Shown here in pieces: positions 25,321 to 37,695 of a stretch of 64,000 nucleotides of DNA. Position 1 is the stretch's first letter, and every line of letters starts with the position of its first letter. The position numbers were made by a program, and so were the translations under genes. This DNA comes from Adineta vaga (Eukaryota > Rotifera). The notes under the pieces were generated by a model, which did no database searches, was not told the DNA's origin, and saw only the letters and a list, made by a program, of their open reading frames with translations. The stretch lies in NCBI GenBank assembly GCA_021613535.1, contig CP075492.1:9610001-9674000 (forward strand), in the 5' to 3' direction.

Positions 25321-26617
25321 TTAAACATCAGAAGCTTGATGAATTTTTCGTTGAAATAATTCTTGAAGAATTTCTGCAACGATCATTGAACTTGAATTTG
25401 ATGAAAGAATTCTTAACGTAAATAAATTATCTATCGGAAAATATCGAATAAAATTGCCAATATATCTGCTATCATTTACACGATAATCAAGGAGTAATTC
25501 TAAATTTTCTCGAATAAAAACTTCACGTGAATGTTGAATAAACATTCGATAGATAAATCGAATAAAATCAATTATTGTTATCATTAATAATAGTCCAAAC
25601 CATATCCATAGAAGAAAATACATTTTTTCCAAGAAAATATTAATTACTAATAAACATTCAACTGTATACATATGTTGTTCACCTAATTCACGTATATGAA
25701 AATCACATAATGTTATTCGTGGAAATAATCGACTTTCCGGTAAAGTATATCCTGATATTAATCGATGAAATACAGAAAAACCATATTGAAAATAGCTCAC
25801 ATCGGAATAACTAAGAAAATGTTGAAGAAAATAGATTTGTATGATTAAATTAAATATATAAAGTAATTTGATAAACATATAAAAACAGGTCAAGGATGCA
25901 CCTGTACGTGCTTGACAAAATAAACGACATTGATCAAATAAATGTTTGAAATAGGATGATTTAGCGTACTTAGAGGGATTAATATATTCTTCATAACGCT
26001 GCAAACAATCAGAAATGTATTGTATAACTACATAAGAATGTAAAAAGAAGTTGATTATATATAAATGAATGAAACAAACCTGCATAGCGATCAGTTTTAC
26101 TCTCAAATGTTTCGGATTGAATGGATGCATCAACAAGATTGCCAATAGATAAACCAATTCGATTATTAAATGCTTGCCAAAAAAATCGTGGTAAACTAAA
26201 AAATAAAGCTTGTAATAAAAGAATAAAATGCATCCATTGATAATATTTTAATGTTTGTTGACGACGTTTATTCACATCGTTTGGAACTGATTCATTTCGT
26301 GATATATGATACGTATTTTGTATATAACACAAAAGATTTGTATAATCTTCATAATTATCAGTAAATTGAGCTGGTACCCAGCATCGCAGTGGATCACCTA
26401 GAATAATATATATGTATATCATATTATTGTTTTAGTCAAATTTGATTTTAAATTTACCAATATAATCGTATGTTGATATTGCAATACAAAAACAAATTAA
26501 TATTGCAACTGTATATCGATTATGAAGTCGATCAACAAGTAAATCATCATAATTACTTTTCTTTGTTTGTTCACCAGCAAATCGTTTTGCATTATCGATA
26601 ACTTCGGTGAAATCCAT
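25321..26617 (-). CDS. Innexin, gap-junction or hemichannel subunit
   Basis: Three exons, 26617-26458, 26397-26080 and 26027-25321, join in frame (STYDYIG|DPLRCW; RYA|VIQYISDC). They give about 394 residues, the usual innexin length. Hallmarks are CWVPAQFT just after TM1, the signature YYQWMHFILLLQALFFSLPR at TM2, two cysteine-containing extracellular loops, and four membrane segments ending with LLWIWFGLLLMITIIDFIRF. The cytoplasmic C-tail ends RKIHQASDV. Innexins form invertebrate gap junctions and large-pore hemichannels, which supports an invertebrate source. The first intron is 60 nt, the second 52 nt. The gene is convergent with FRA10AC1, with 36 bp between stops, so the 3' UTRs must overlap or be extremely short. 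Confidence 0.95.
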
Positions 26618-29443
26618 CAGAACTATCGTTTACTGAAATCGATGCTACAAGAAAAAAAAAGCAAGAGAATGTTATGCTACACTTACGAATCTAAATCAGA
26701 CAAAAATCTGATTTCATTTCTAAGTGAGAATGTGAGATACGATCTAAGTAGGAATAAAACAAAAAATGGTCGTCCGATTTGTTTGCCTTTGAAAGGATCG
26801 AAAAAAAATCCTTTGTTAATACATGATGAAAGTAGAAGAAAAAGGACCTTGTTAGATAAATATTGTTTTGATGAATATAAAGATATCAATGAAGTATATA
26901 TTTTACACGTTTCTATTGAATTTAATTAATAAAATGAAGGATGTCTTTCAACTTACATGGTATCTTCATAAAATATGAACAAAAACGAATGTTTATTCAT
27001 TATGAAAAAAACTTCAATCTACTCTTCTCTCTCTCTCTCTGTAATAAATGATGACATTCTGTTCTTATTCAGAAGAGATTTAACTCTAAAAGCACGAAAG
27101 GTACATATGACATTTTACTTATTCATTATCATATAGAATATAGAATTATTAAATAAACTATATTATCTTTTGACATTCTGATAAAAAAATTTATGAGGTA
27201 TATGATCAATTGAGTTTTATCATGCATTTGACTAATAAAATGTCATCTCACATGCTACGATCTTTTCTTTCATATCAATTAAGAATTCTTTAGCTAGAAA
27301 ATTAATTTAGGGTTAATTAAATAAGGAATATATTTGCATAATAATCAAATTATTCTTCATTCTAGAAAGATGAAATTATTTTGTTTAATACAATACGAAT
27401 AATCTATCGAATATCTGATAAATCAAGTCTGAATAGTGCTAGTTTGTACTTTTTGAATTGTACAAGTTTGATTGTCATCATTGATTATATAACTGTCTGA
27501 TATGTCGATTTATAAAACTCAATATGAACTGAATTGTCAAATCTTACTGTTATCTATAATAGTTCGCTAATGATCAGAACATTTTCTTCATTTGACAGAT
27601 CCTGCTTCTACTTATACATTAGGTGATCTTCTTCTTCTTTTTTAATGATATGTAACTATTTATATTATTGAATTATAGCGAATGTATTATGGATATCTTT
27701 TCTCAAGATCCACTATGAGACATCATAATGCCCTTTTTATTTATACATTCGTTACTCATTATACGATTTACAATGTGTTGATCATCAGTTGCAAATGACA
27801 GAAAATATTTGTATTAGTATTATAAACATATGTCTTCAAATATCTATTGAACTAAAATTTGAAAAGAAATGCTTGCAAACAGTATTGGCAATAGTAATGA
27901 GTAGAAGATTGAAGCAGCAGCAGCTCAAGAATAACTACAAGAGACTCGTTAAAATATGTTCATTTTAGGAAAATAAGTATCATTCACTTGAAAGATATTC
28001 ATCTTATACATAAAACAGAGATAGTGATCTAAATTTCACAATACATTGTACGATAAAGTCATAGCTTCAAAAACGAATCAGAATGGTAGTGATTCATGAG
28101 TGATATAAATTCAGAAATACATTGAAGAGTCAATCTTTTTCTAACATTCTGCATTTCGATATATCTCATAATTTATTCTACAAAAAATGACGTATATTTA
28201 TAATGTTTCTTCTGGAATCGTAATTTTCCATTATACTATCGAAAAAAAGTTATTATTGATAAAATCTATTAGAATATTTTATGGTCGACAGTGTATTAAT
28301 GGATATGTTGAAAGACATGCTGTGTAGCACTGAACTTAGTTATGGTGATGACTGTGAAAAGTAGTCTTTTCCTTCTATCGAAGAAGAATATTCCAAAGCG
28401 ATTAGACACAATAAAATCATCCGAAAAATAAAACGATCTTTGAATAATGTAATACCGCTCTTTGCTATTGGCATCTGTTTTTTTTCCGCTAACGAATAGT
28501 TAGGCACACAAGCGAAATAACGAGGATGTTCGTATGCATATATGATTGTATTCAATTTTATCATATTATACCTCTTCATTGAATATACAGCTGCCTTTTC
28601 AATCAATGGCTCTTAATTTGTTTTGTTCATTGACTTTCAATAGTTTCTTCAGTGATAAAAGTGTTGATGCTTGAGCCGTGAGTGACAATTTCAATGTTGA
28701 TGATACTCAACTCGATGAACATTCTACTTTATGAAAGTAAACGTAATCGTGAAGATGGAAGTAGCGAACATAAACAAAATAGAAACTATGATATAGAGAA
28801 AATGAATTTTCAAGTCATTATACTTCTTTGGAAGACTTTTTCTTTCTTCTATAAAATCACATCTATCTTCAATCAATTAGTTAAGATAAAATCGTTCTGT
28901 AATTTATTTCAAAGAATTATGTCATGACTATTGTTTGTTCTTAAACATTAGACATGCGAAATTAGAAGAAAAAAAAAGAACACACACATTAAAGAATAGA
29001 TAAAGGCACAATGATACACACACAAACATAAATAGGAGTCAAATCACTTTTAGATTATAATTCTTCATAAAAACACAAAGAAAGAGAAAGAAAGTGATGG
29101 TAAATAATAAATGAGAACTATGAGAAGAAAGAAACAATAATTCAATCCTGAGTTCACTTTTACACCTAAAAAGTTTTTATTTTTGTTTTCAAGTGTTCTC
29201 TCATCTGTTTACTAAAATTATTTCATACTAAAATAAGGAAAAAGAGACGAACAGATGAAAGGCTTGTTTCTCCTAAATAATACTTTATCGTTTTTTTTGT
29301 TTTGATCGAACATATAGAAAAATCTCAATAATGCTTTCCTTTCCTTGTGTGTACAGAATCACAGATGCGCCATGTAATGAAGATAAAAATAAAAAGAATA
29401 AAAGTCATCTACGAATGTTTTTCACTAATTGAAATTTCTTGTC
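26618..29443. other. Gene-poor 2.8-kb intergenic region
   Basis: It lies between the innexin start and the NCX stop, both on the minus strand, so it holds the innexin promoter and the NCX 3' UTR. It is very AT-rich with only chance ORFs (88 codons at 28340-28606, -; 81 codons at 28682-28927, +). A CT run lies near 27028-27041. I see no conserved protein, RNA gene or mobile element. An older decayed insertion cannot be excluded. Confidence 0.5.
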
Positions 29444-32400
29444 TTAAATTTGCCATTTTATATGTCCATAAGCTTGAAGACCAGATAATGTCAAATAACC
29501 AATCCATAGAAGAACAAAAAAGATCGAACAAAGATATTTGGGTATTGTTGGACCACCTGAAAAGAAAATATCAGGAGAAATATAATTTGACTATCATCTA
29601 TATTCTTCATACCTAATTCAGCTTTGCCAAAAACACCTAAATAACGACGAAGAATAAGGACAGTCATACCAAGTATACAACAAACAGAAAAGACAAGTAC
29701 GCTAAACGATAAATCGCCTGCTTTGACCGTAAATGGAAGATTCTAAAAAGCAAAAACAAATATATATATATACATAGAAGATTCTGCATGTTTTCATACC
29801 TTCGATTCCCAATAGATAGCAGCTACAAGCCAAGGAAGTCCTAAACCAAGAAATACATTGACACTATTCGATCCTGTAACATTTCCAATAGCATCATCAG
29901 CTGTTTTTGAATTTTTAGCTGCAATCATCGATGCAAATGTATCAGGTAATGATGTACCAAGAGCAACGAATGAAATAGCTGTTATACTATCTTTCAATCC
30001 AACAAGACAACCAAAAATAGCTGCAACATCTCCAACAATTGCCGTTAAGATAGCAATGAATAAAAGTGAAACAAAAAATGTTAACCAACCACCTGCAATT
30101 GATGTTGGAGGTACAAAAGCAAAAAGAATTTTCCAAAAAAATGCAAGTGTATGACCAACATAGTGACCAAATTTAGCTGTTTCTAAATCACCACCATTCA
30201 CATTCATAGCATCATGAAATTGTTGTCCCCAAGATGTTTTTGTCACACTTAATTTATCAATATCAACTTGAACAAGTGAAGCCATTTTATTTGCCATTGT
30301 TTTATAATCTATTTGAATATAAGAATTCAAATCAAATTTTAAATATTCAATATTTATGATATACCATCATCATTAATAATTGTAACAACTGTTTTAGGAT
30401 GTTTGCCTATTTGAGCACCACCAGTTGGATCATACAATTCTACTGCAAAACTTTCGTCTTTTTCTGCTTCAAGATCATCCATTATTGGTATAGCTATTAT
30501 TTTAGATATTTCACCATGCTCAAATACTAATTCATTATCAGCAGCTAGAATAAAATAAACAAATAGATAACGATGTAAAATTATCAATAGTAATCTATAT
30601 CTTCATCAATTCATCATGCCCGTCACGTGGAAAATAAACGAATTCGTCTATTTTATATTCACTCCACTGCTATCAACTGTCTACAATCTATGTTATGAAT
30701 ATCACATGAAACTTATGCTTAATCTTATTTGTTCTTCTATCAAAAAATAATTCACTTACGTTCATAATCTCTTGTTCCCACTGCATCAATATCTTTAGTT
30801 CGATATCGTACAGAAACTTTACCATCGGCACCATTAATACGTACAACCTTAATTTCAGCTTTACCGACACTTTCTTTCACGAGATTAATTGTTTCTTCGA
30901 ATTCAATAAAGCCCGGTTCTGAAAATAACGGAAGGATGAATAATTTCTTTTGATAAAATCATTTCCTACCATCATCATTAATAATTGTTACCAATGCAAC
31001 TGTTTTCGAACCTAATTTAGCATGCGCTTCTTCGCCTTCCGGTAAAGATAATTTCACAAAAAATGTTTCATCCGGCTCCCATTGATTATCATCGATAACG
31101 TGAATAGTTATTTTTTTCTCTTGTTGTCCACGTTCCATTTTAAATTCTTCCGCTAATTTCACATAATCTTCACCAGCTGTTGCTGTACCATCAATTGTGT
31201 CAAGTCTGTATAGAAGTGGAAAATACTTTTATACAAAAAGAAAAATTTCAATCAAATTCTATTAAACATGCAGTTTGATAATTTTGATGAAGTGAAATAG
31301 TGAAATAATTCATTCAAATACTGTGCAAAGAAAGATCTATGATTAAGCAAGTGTCAAAACATGCAATATGTGTTTTACTAAATGCATATGTTTTTAATCC
31401 TGTTGATTTTTTTTCACATTCAACACAGAGGGTTTCAAATTCGATAAAAGAAAACATTCAAAGACAAAACGGGAAAAGACACGAAACATCGATGGGACGT
31501 ACCGAAATGATATAGTAGAATTAGTAGAACCGTATCTGACGACTTCGACAGTTACTCGCTGCTCACGTTCCAGTACAGCATAACTCGATGAAGCAAACTC
31601 AAGAACTGCCACCTGTGGATCATCACCGAAATCTAGTTTCGATAGTGTTCCTTTTCGACCACCTAATTGTTCAATTGGTAGATTTCCATCCGATGGCTGA
31701 GGTTTGACAGCTCGTTGATAAATCTAAATGAATTAAGCTAAGCTTCTTTGTCTCTAACTAGCAGATAAACTATGATCAAATCTGTGATGATCAGGAAGAA
31801 GAAGAAGAAGTAGTAGTAGTAGTAATTGTAGAGAAAAATTTGCAGTGAAAGAAGTAATCTACGTATCTATGTATAAATATATATATATATATATATATGC
31901 AGTTTAATATATGTTGTGTCGTATTGTATCATAGCATAGACATGCATGAATGTATGTATCTATGAGCAAGCTACTTCAAAACACCTGAATCGAACATCAA
32001 CATTAACAGGACCATATCTTTTGACAATAATCACACACATTTGTTCACGTTCAAGCACAGCATATTGAGCAGCATTTAGTTCAATACGTGGTAAATGACT
32101 TGTTTCTGATAATGTTTCATCTATATCATCTTGCCAATCTGTTGGATTATGTTTGAGTAATCGTTCATGTATCTGTATTGTATTAATATAGATTTATGAA
32201 GAAGAAGAATTTCAATGAAATAAAGTAAACATTCGAAGGAAGAAAAAAAAAGGAAGAAGAGAAGGTTTTCCTTTACTATTTCTATTTACAAACCTCTTGA
32301 AGTTTGTCGGGAAGATTGACAAACAAAGATTTGCCACCGGTAAGCATACGTGCTCCTTGAATTCGATATTGCATACGTGATCGATGCATACTTTCACTTA

Positions 32401-33981
32401 ATTTTGCTGCAAATAATTGTGCTTTATCTTCTAATGATAAATTCGATGATTGACCAAGATCCTAATTAAATCCAAACGAAGAAGGAAAAAACTCTATTTG
32501 ATTTCATAAAAGATTAATGAGCATACACGTAAAAATTGCAGCAATTCATCTTTGCGAAAAGTTCGTACAGCACCAGTGGAATCGAGTTCAGGCGGAGCTG
32601 AAATATATGAATAGAATAAAACATATAATCAGTCTTAATTAAATATTGACGGAAAAAGACTTACTTAATATGAGTGTTTGTTCCTCTTCTTCCATGTCGA
32701 TTTTGCTTGAAGCATAAAAATTCTTTTCGGCCTGATAGTACATAAAAAAGAAAAAGAAAACTTGCTCATGTCTTCATTCTTTTTTTTTTCATTTTTTTTA
32801 TATGTATTCATTTACAAGAAATGCTAAGATGACAACCAATGGAAACATAAGAAATGTAATAACAGCTTCCCAAAGATCGACAACGTCTTTTGATACAACT
32901 GATAGAACGATGAACATCCATATATAAGCGAAGAAACCAAAAAATGATGTGATCTAAGAAAAGAAGATTTTCATCATTTGATATCTTAGAAGAAGAGAAA
33001 TATTTACCATAAAAACACTATATAATTTGATTCTTCTTGTTTCAGGCGCTTTTATTGCTGAAATGCATAGAGCACAAATCATAAGGAGATTGTAAGCAGC
33101 AGAACCAACAACTGAAATAGAATAATAACAATATTATTATTTATCTGTCAAATAAAAAAACAATTTAATAGATTCTTTTCAATACCCATATGATTGTTTA
33201 TAACAAAAAAAAAGCTTTGATAATCAGAAATAATTAATTATTACAATACAACAATTTCATTTAACCTTTTCATAAGATGTTTCAATAATAACAACAACAA
33301 AGCAAATAATTTCTATATAAAGGTTTTCTATCTCAATACGTAATCAAGAATAAACGAATTTCAAAAGGCTGAATTATAATATCATGACCTTAAGGACTAT
33401 TTCTCTATCCAAATAGTCTATCTATATATACGTATTTTAATGACATTTTTTCATTTGTAACAGAATTGATCCTATTAGTTGATAGTAAAAGAGGGGAAGA
33501 AAACAAGCGATATTATTTCTTACTTGTTCCAGGTCCAAGTTCTCCAGCTTCAAAACGATTGCCGACAATTTCAATAATTGATAGGAGAATTTCTGGTGAA
33601 CTCGAACCAAGTGCCATTAAAGTTAGATTAGCAACAGTATCGTTCCATAAACGAACTTCGACAGTTAAATATTTATCTTTTTGTGTTGGATCAGGATATT
33701 GAATTTTTCTTCTTCTTGATGTTATTGTTTCAATAGATGACATAAATATATCAGCAATAATCGCAATACCAAGAAAAAGATAGAGGAGAAATATGAAATA
33801 AAGTACTGCTCGTAATTGTATTGACATACATGCTTCAATACCTATGAAATTACAAGACGACAAGTTTTAATTAATATAGCATTTAAACTAATTATTTACC
33901 AAATGGTAAAATAAGACCACGAGCAGAGCATTTGAATTTTTGACAACTCCAGGTAGTATAATTAGCCAATTCAGTGGACAT
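29444..33981 (-). CDS. SLC8: Na+/Ca2+ exchanger of the NCX (SLC8) family
   Basis: Plasma-membrane antiporter that exports Ca2+ using the Na+ gradient. From ATG 33981 about 13 exons reach TAA 29444-29446. Exons 33981-33900 and 33841-33524 carry the first membrane segments and alpha-1 motif (TLMALGSSSPEILLSIIEIV). GSAAYNLLMICAL and FGFFAYIWMFIVL follow. A cytosolic loop (32732-30362) holds two Calx-beta domains, ending in VTIINDDE and VTIINDDD. The last exons carry alpha-2 (FVALGTSLPDTFASMIAAKN; GNVTGSNSVNVFLGLG) and the final segments ending AYGHIKWQI. Odd points: the region after TM5 lacks the basic XIP sequence of vertebrate NCX, reading AEKNFYASSKIDMEEEEQTL instead. The first half of Calx-beta 1 is encoded twice in alternative exons (31985-32172 and 31503-31723). 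Some exon edges are approximate. Confidence 0.95.
31503..31723 (-). other. NCX alternative exon B (first half of Calx-beta 1)
   Basis: 221 nt, acceptor CATTTAG at 31724-31725, donor GTACGT at 31502. It reads IYQRAVKPQPSDGN..., then VAVLEFASSSYAVLEREQRV and ends TISFR. Phase 0 in and phase 2 out, as for exon A. Using both exons, or neither, shifts the frame of everything downstream. One or the other must be chosen. Confidence 0.8.
31877..31898. repeat. (AT)n microsatellite between NCX exons A and B
   Basis: 22 nt of alternating AT in the 261-nt spacer between the two alternative exons, next to a purine-rich GAA/GTA run at 31798-31822. Confidence 0.85.
31985..32172 (-). other. NCX alternative exon A (first half of Calx-beta 1)
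   Basis: 188 nt, acceptor ATACAG at 32173-32174, donor GTGTTT at 31984. It reads IHERLLKH..., then RIELNAAQYAVLEREQMCVI and ends DVRFR. It enters in phase 0 and leaves in phase 2, so it splices in frame to the exon at 31205 (RLDTIDGTATAGEDY) but not to exon B. It is homologous over its 3' half to exon B (YAVLEREQ shared). Confidence 0.8.
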
Positions 33982-36652
33982 TTTTCTTTTTGTTTGCGTG
34001 CAATGTTCACATGTCAGTTAAATGAAGAAAACGCACTAAAACCACGCCAAGCTCGTGCCAGGTCGTTTTTTCTCTTCTTTTTTTTCCTTCTATAATCTTT
34101 TCTTTTGTCAAAATCTATAGACACTCTCAAATAGAAAAAAAAACGGAATAAAATCAACATATTCTTTTTCTCTCATGTTCTACTCTTTCCTTCAAATCAA
34201 AGATGATTACAGAAAACAAATTCCTAGCTAATTAAAATAACTTTCATGTTGAAAATCTATTAACCACTAACAACATCCTTCTCTTTTTTTCTCTATATTT
34301 TTCTTCTAATTTATCCTTCGTTTTTCTTTACAAAATTAATGAAAGGTAGACGACTACTCTTACAAAAGCGATCGTATAGAACGTCTAATGATTCAAAGAG
34401 ACAAGCTGACAGACATTAAAGAAGAGAAAAAAAACAAGTCTGTTTCGTTGACGTTAGCTGTTAAATTTCACATCTTTTTTGCTCTTCATCACTATATGTC
34501 GCTGTCGATAACAACAGCTCTTCATTTTTTTCTTTTTTTTTCTTCCTTTTTTTTCCCTAGGAATATTGTGTGTGTGTGTGTGTGTGCATTTCTATGCCTT
34601 ATAGAGGTGTGCGTGTGCTAATCTTGAAAGCGATATTAGAAAACGAGATTCACCGGCAAACGGAAGATTCATTAAATGAGATTTCATTGTATTAGCTGCA
34701 ATGATTGAAAATGAAATATATATATAGTAGAAGATTATCATCAAATTTTGTTGAATAAAGAAAAAAAAAGATTTGTTTTATCTATATTAAAAATCAATTA
34801 TCCAGAGTAAATATCACGTTGTGAAAATACATACGTGATTGATTCCAGAATCGTGACGTCAAGGTATTCTATATTTTCTCATGAGAAATATCTGGCAATT
34901 TTTTAGTTGTTTCCTATTGTGTAAATATACAGATAGTAACAAATGACGAATATGTAACTAGTGTTATTTTACATTTCAACATAAATAAAGTAGCAAGATA
35001 AGAATAAGTTTGCTACTAGTAATATCTGAATAATGATAATAACACTAATAATACTCTACCGGAAGACTAAGAATGTATAATACGAAGTCAGATCAGATAA
35101 TTAACTAATTGGAAAACCTGTGAAATGGAAAAAGAACGAAAGAATCATCGAACGATCTAACATGTTCCAATTTGGAATAAAGCAAGTTAACTATTAAACA
35201 GCAAAAGACTGCTAGTGGCTGCATGCGCGAGGAGTGAATAATCAGGCATGAATTATAGATGAAACGAGCATATAGGCTAAAATAGCTTTCTCTCTCCCTT
35301 CTCTTTCTCGATAGCGAAGACACTTCGACAATGTCGAATAACACATGTGCAATGCGTCTCTTTCACCCTCTGTCTCTCTGTCTCTCCCTCTCTCTGTCGT
35401 CTATTTGCTTTCTGTACGCAATGAAAACATGAAGTACCGCAAAACCATGATGAAACAATGGGGAACAGAAGACGAGAACGTAGAAGAAGAGAAATGTGTA
35501 CTTCTCTGCCTGTCATCATACAGCAACAGCGGGAGAATTGGCATTAGTAGAGAAGCAACTGCTCTCCTACTAGTGATGTGTATTTCTATGCGTATAAATC
35601 GTTTTTTTAAATACTCTTCGTATATATTACAGGCAAGAAAAGGCGAGAAGAAAAGAAAAACATAAGTGATGTTTTTTCGTTAGCATACTCAAATTCGATC
35701 CGCATCGCTGAGTGGCCTTAGTAACTACTAAAAAAACATTTGAATACAATAGGCAACGATATTTTTTCTTTTTTTTCCTTCTTTAGCTATATACATTTAC
35801 TTAGATGAAAATCTCAATAGACTAAATCCTGATAGGCATCGGCATTCTAATTTTTATGTAGTCAATGAAGCAAAATACTCGAAAAGAAAAATTTTGCATG
35901 TGCAAAGTAATCGATTCGGTGATGATACTTGCATTTTGAGTCGCGATGCGTTTGTCCTATAAAAGAGGAAAGTATCGAAGAAGAAAAAGAAGAAGAAGAA
36001 GAAAAAAAAAGAAAGAAAGCAATTGCTCTTTTTTTTCTCGTTGTTAAAACATAAATATGTAACTGAATTTTTTCATATTTAATATGGTCTTAGAATAGAA
36101 GTCCCATCGATTGTATATTCCATTAACATCCAATGTGTCTTCTTTCAGTATGTGTTAATATAAAAAAAACACTCGAGAAGTATACCGCTGAAGACGTTCT
36201 TCGCCCGAATAAGCAAAACACCACAGTAGCAACGGTGCAGAACAACCGGCCAATAAAGGGGAAAAAAAGAGTAAATGAATAAAAATGTTTTTCTTCTCCT
36301 TCTTCTTCTTCTTCTCCCTGTCTTTTTTTCTTTCTATTGATGAAAAAAAGTCGCTTGCTGAATGTCCTGCATACGACATGATTTTAAATAAAAGGTGGGT
36401 GTATGCATTACACGAATGTGAAAGAAGGAGAGGGGGACGAAGCGAAAATCGAGAATGCGACAGAACTGTACCTGATGTGTCAAAATAGGTGGACGAAATT
36501 GCCTCTACTCCTACATTACGTTTATTGATTTGAGCATATTCATTCGTTCTTTTGCTTGACTCTATGTACAGAAAGAGACGACACGAACAAGAAAAATTCT
36601 ACCCTTTAGCCTCTATTGCATACAACTATATACGGTCGAGAACATCTTGTAC
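33982..36652. other. Upstream region of NCX with low-complexity tracts
   Basis: 2.7 kb between NCX (-) and an unrecognised ORF (+). It holds long T-, CT- and GAA-rich tracts (34500-34560, 35345-35400, 35980-36020, 36285-36330). A perfect 8-bp CRE-like palindrome TGACGTCA lies at 34854-34861, about 870 bp upstream of the NCX start. A TATAAAAG lies near 35957 on the plus strand. It is probably regulatory and 5' UTR DNA. The open frames here follow low complexity and look fortuitous. Confidence 0.45.
34567..34586. repeat. (TG)n microsatellite
   Basis: Ten uninterrupted TG units following a T-rich tract upstream of the exchanger gene. Confidence 0.9.
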
Positions 36653-37186
36653 ATGTTTTCGTTGCATATGATAACATTCGTGACATTTTGTCTTATTTAT
36701 TTACATATTAGTAAATGTGAGAATAAAAAACTTGTACCATGTTTTTCGAAAAATGTTCGGATTGAAATACATCAATTTGATCAACGTATTTTATTAAAAT
36801 ATCTTAATTGTACTCGATTATTGAAAAAACATGTTTTTACAATCATGTTTGAATTACAACGACAATTTACAAGGAGTGAACAAATGTTAGAATCAAATAT
36901 GGTTGTTACTCTTTTTGCTAGTCCTTGTTCATCAAGTGCAGCAACACTAAGTAATGGTCGAACATTTCCATCAACTCATGGATCATTAGATGGCAGTGAT
37001 CCATCTCCAATTGCTTCAAGTCATTTACCTTGGAATGGACAATCACAATATGGAACAATATCGTATGAATATGGCGGTGGAGGAGGTGATCATGCTCAAT
37101 TGATATCAACATTGATTCATGTCGTTATTCGTCACGGTAGAGAAGATATGATAAAAGGCATATATGTTATAAAATTTCATAGTTAG
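36653..37186 (+). CDS. Hypothetical protein of 177 residues with a possible signal peptide
   Basis: Single open frame from ATG 36653 to TAG 37184-37186. I do not recognise it. Codon usage from about 36720 to 37150 resembles that of neighbouring genes (many GAA, CAA, TCA and ATT codons, few rare ones). The surrounding DNA does not. The N-terminus is hydrophobic (FSLHMITFVTFCLIYLHIS) and could be a signal peptide, followed by a cysteine-containing region. A Ser/Gly/Pro-rich stretch and a run of five glycines (EYGGGGGD) come next, and a hydrophobic LISTLIHVVI lies near the end. It could be a real small secreted protein. It could equally be one exon of a larger gene, with the true donor near 37150. 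Confidence 0.4.
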   Translation: MFSLHMITFVTFCLIYLHISKCENKKLVPCFSKNVRIEIHQFDQRILLKYLNCTRLLKKHVFTIMFELQRQFTRSEQMLESNMVVTLFASPCSSSAATLSNGRTFPSTHGSLDGSDPSPIASSHLPWNGQSQYGTISYEYGGGGGDHAQLISTLIHVVIRHGREDMIKGIYVIKFHS

Positions 37187-37695
37187 CTGAGAAGAGAATG
37201 CATATACTACTATTTCGAATGAGTACTTGACGTATCAAGTGACGCTTGATAAAAAAAAACTGCATTTCCTGAAGGACATCATTTCCGTTTCGATGATTTA
37301 TTGAATGTATGAATGAATGTGACTGATTTCTATTAGATTGTTCATTTTCTGTTATTGAATGAGTATCATTAGTTATTTACAAAAATGTATATGTGTTTTG
37401 TTTTTGTATACATATATTTGAATAAAGAAAAAACTTAAAGTTAATTTTTTTTTCTATTTGAAATCTATAATTCGTCGTTAATTGAAATACACAGTACAGG
37501 TAAAATGATTTATTCGAGCAAATATTTACCTGTAAAATGATATAACGTGATTCTATTCAGTAGTTTCGTGGCGTGAAAGAATGAGAATAACGAAAAACTA
37601 ATACATGTCTTAAAAGATTAGTAAAATTGAAATATAGTATAAGAAATAAATAGGAATATTTTCACAGTAATTTTCATTCAGCATTCATTTTAATC
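37187..37695. other. Intergenic region upstream of the APP1-type gene
   Basis: About 500 bp of AT-rich DNA. It has AATAAA near 37421 that could end the preceding gene, and a near-repeat of GTAAAATGATTTA at 37500 and 37531. I see no coding signal. Confidence 0.45.

Noticed and set aside
28340-28606. 88-codon minus-strand ORF in the innexin-NCX gap
   Set aside because: No signal of conservation, no splice context, and a mixed composition like other chance ORFs in this AT-rich region.
34388-36488. Several ORFs on both strands (for example 34388-34621, 35105-35519, 36285-36488)
   Set aside because: They follow poly-T, CT and GAA tracts and overlap one another on opposite strands.
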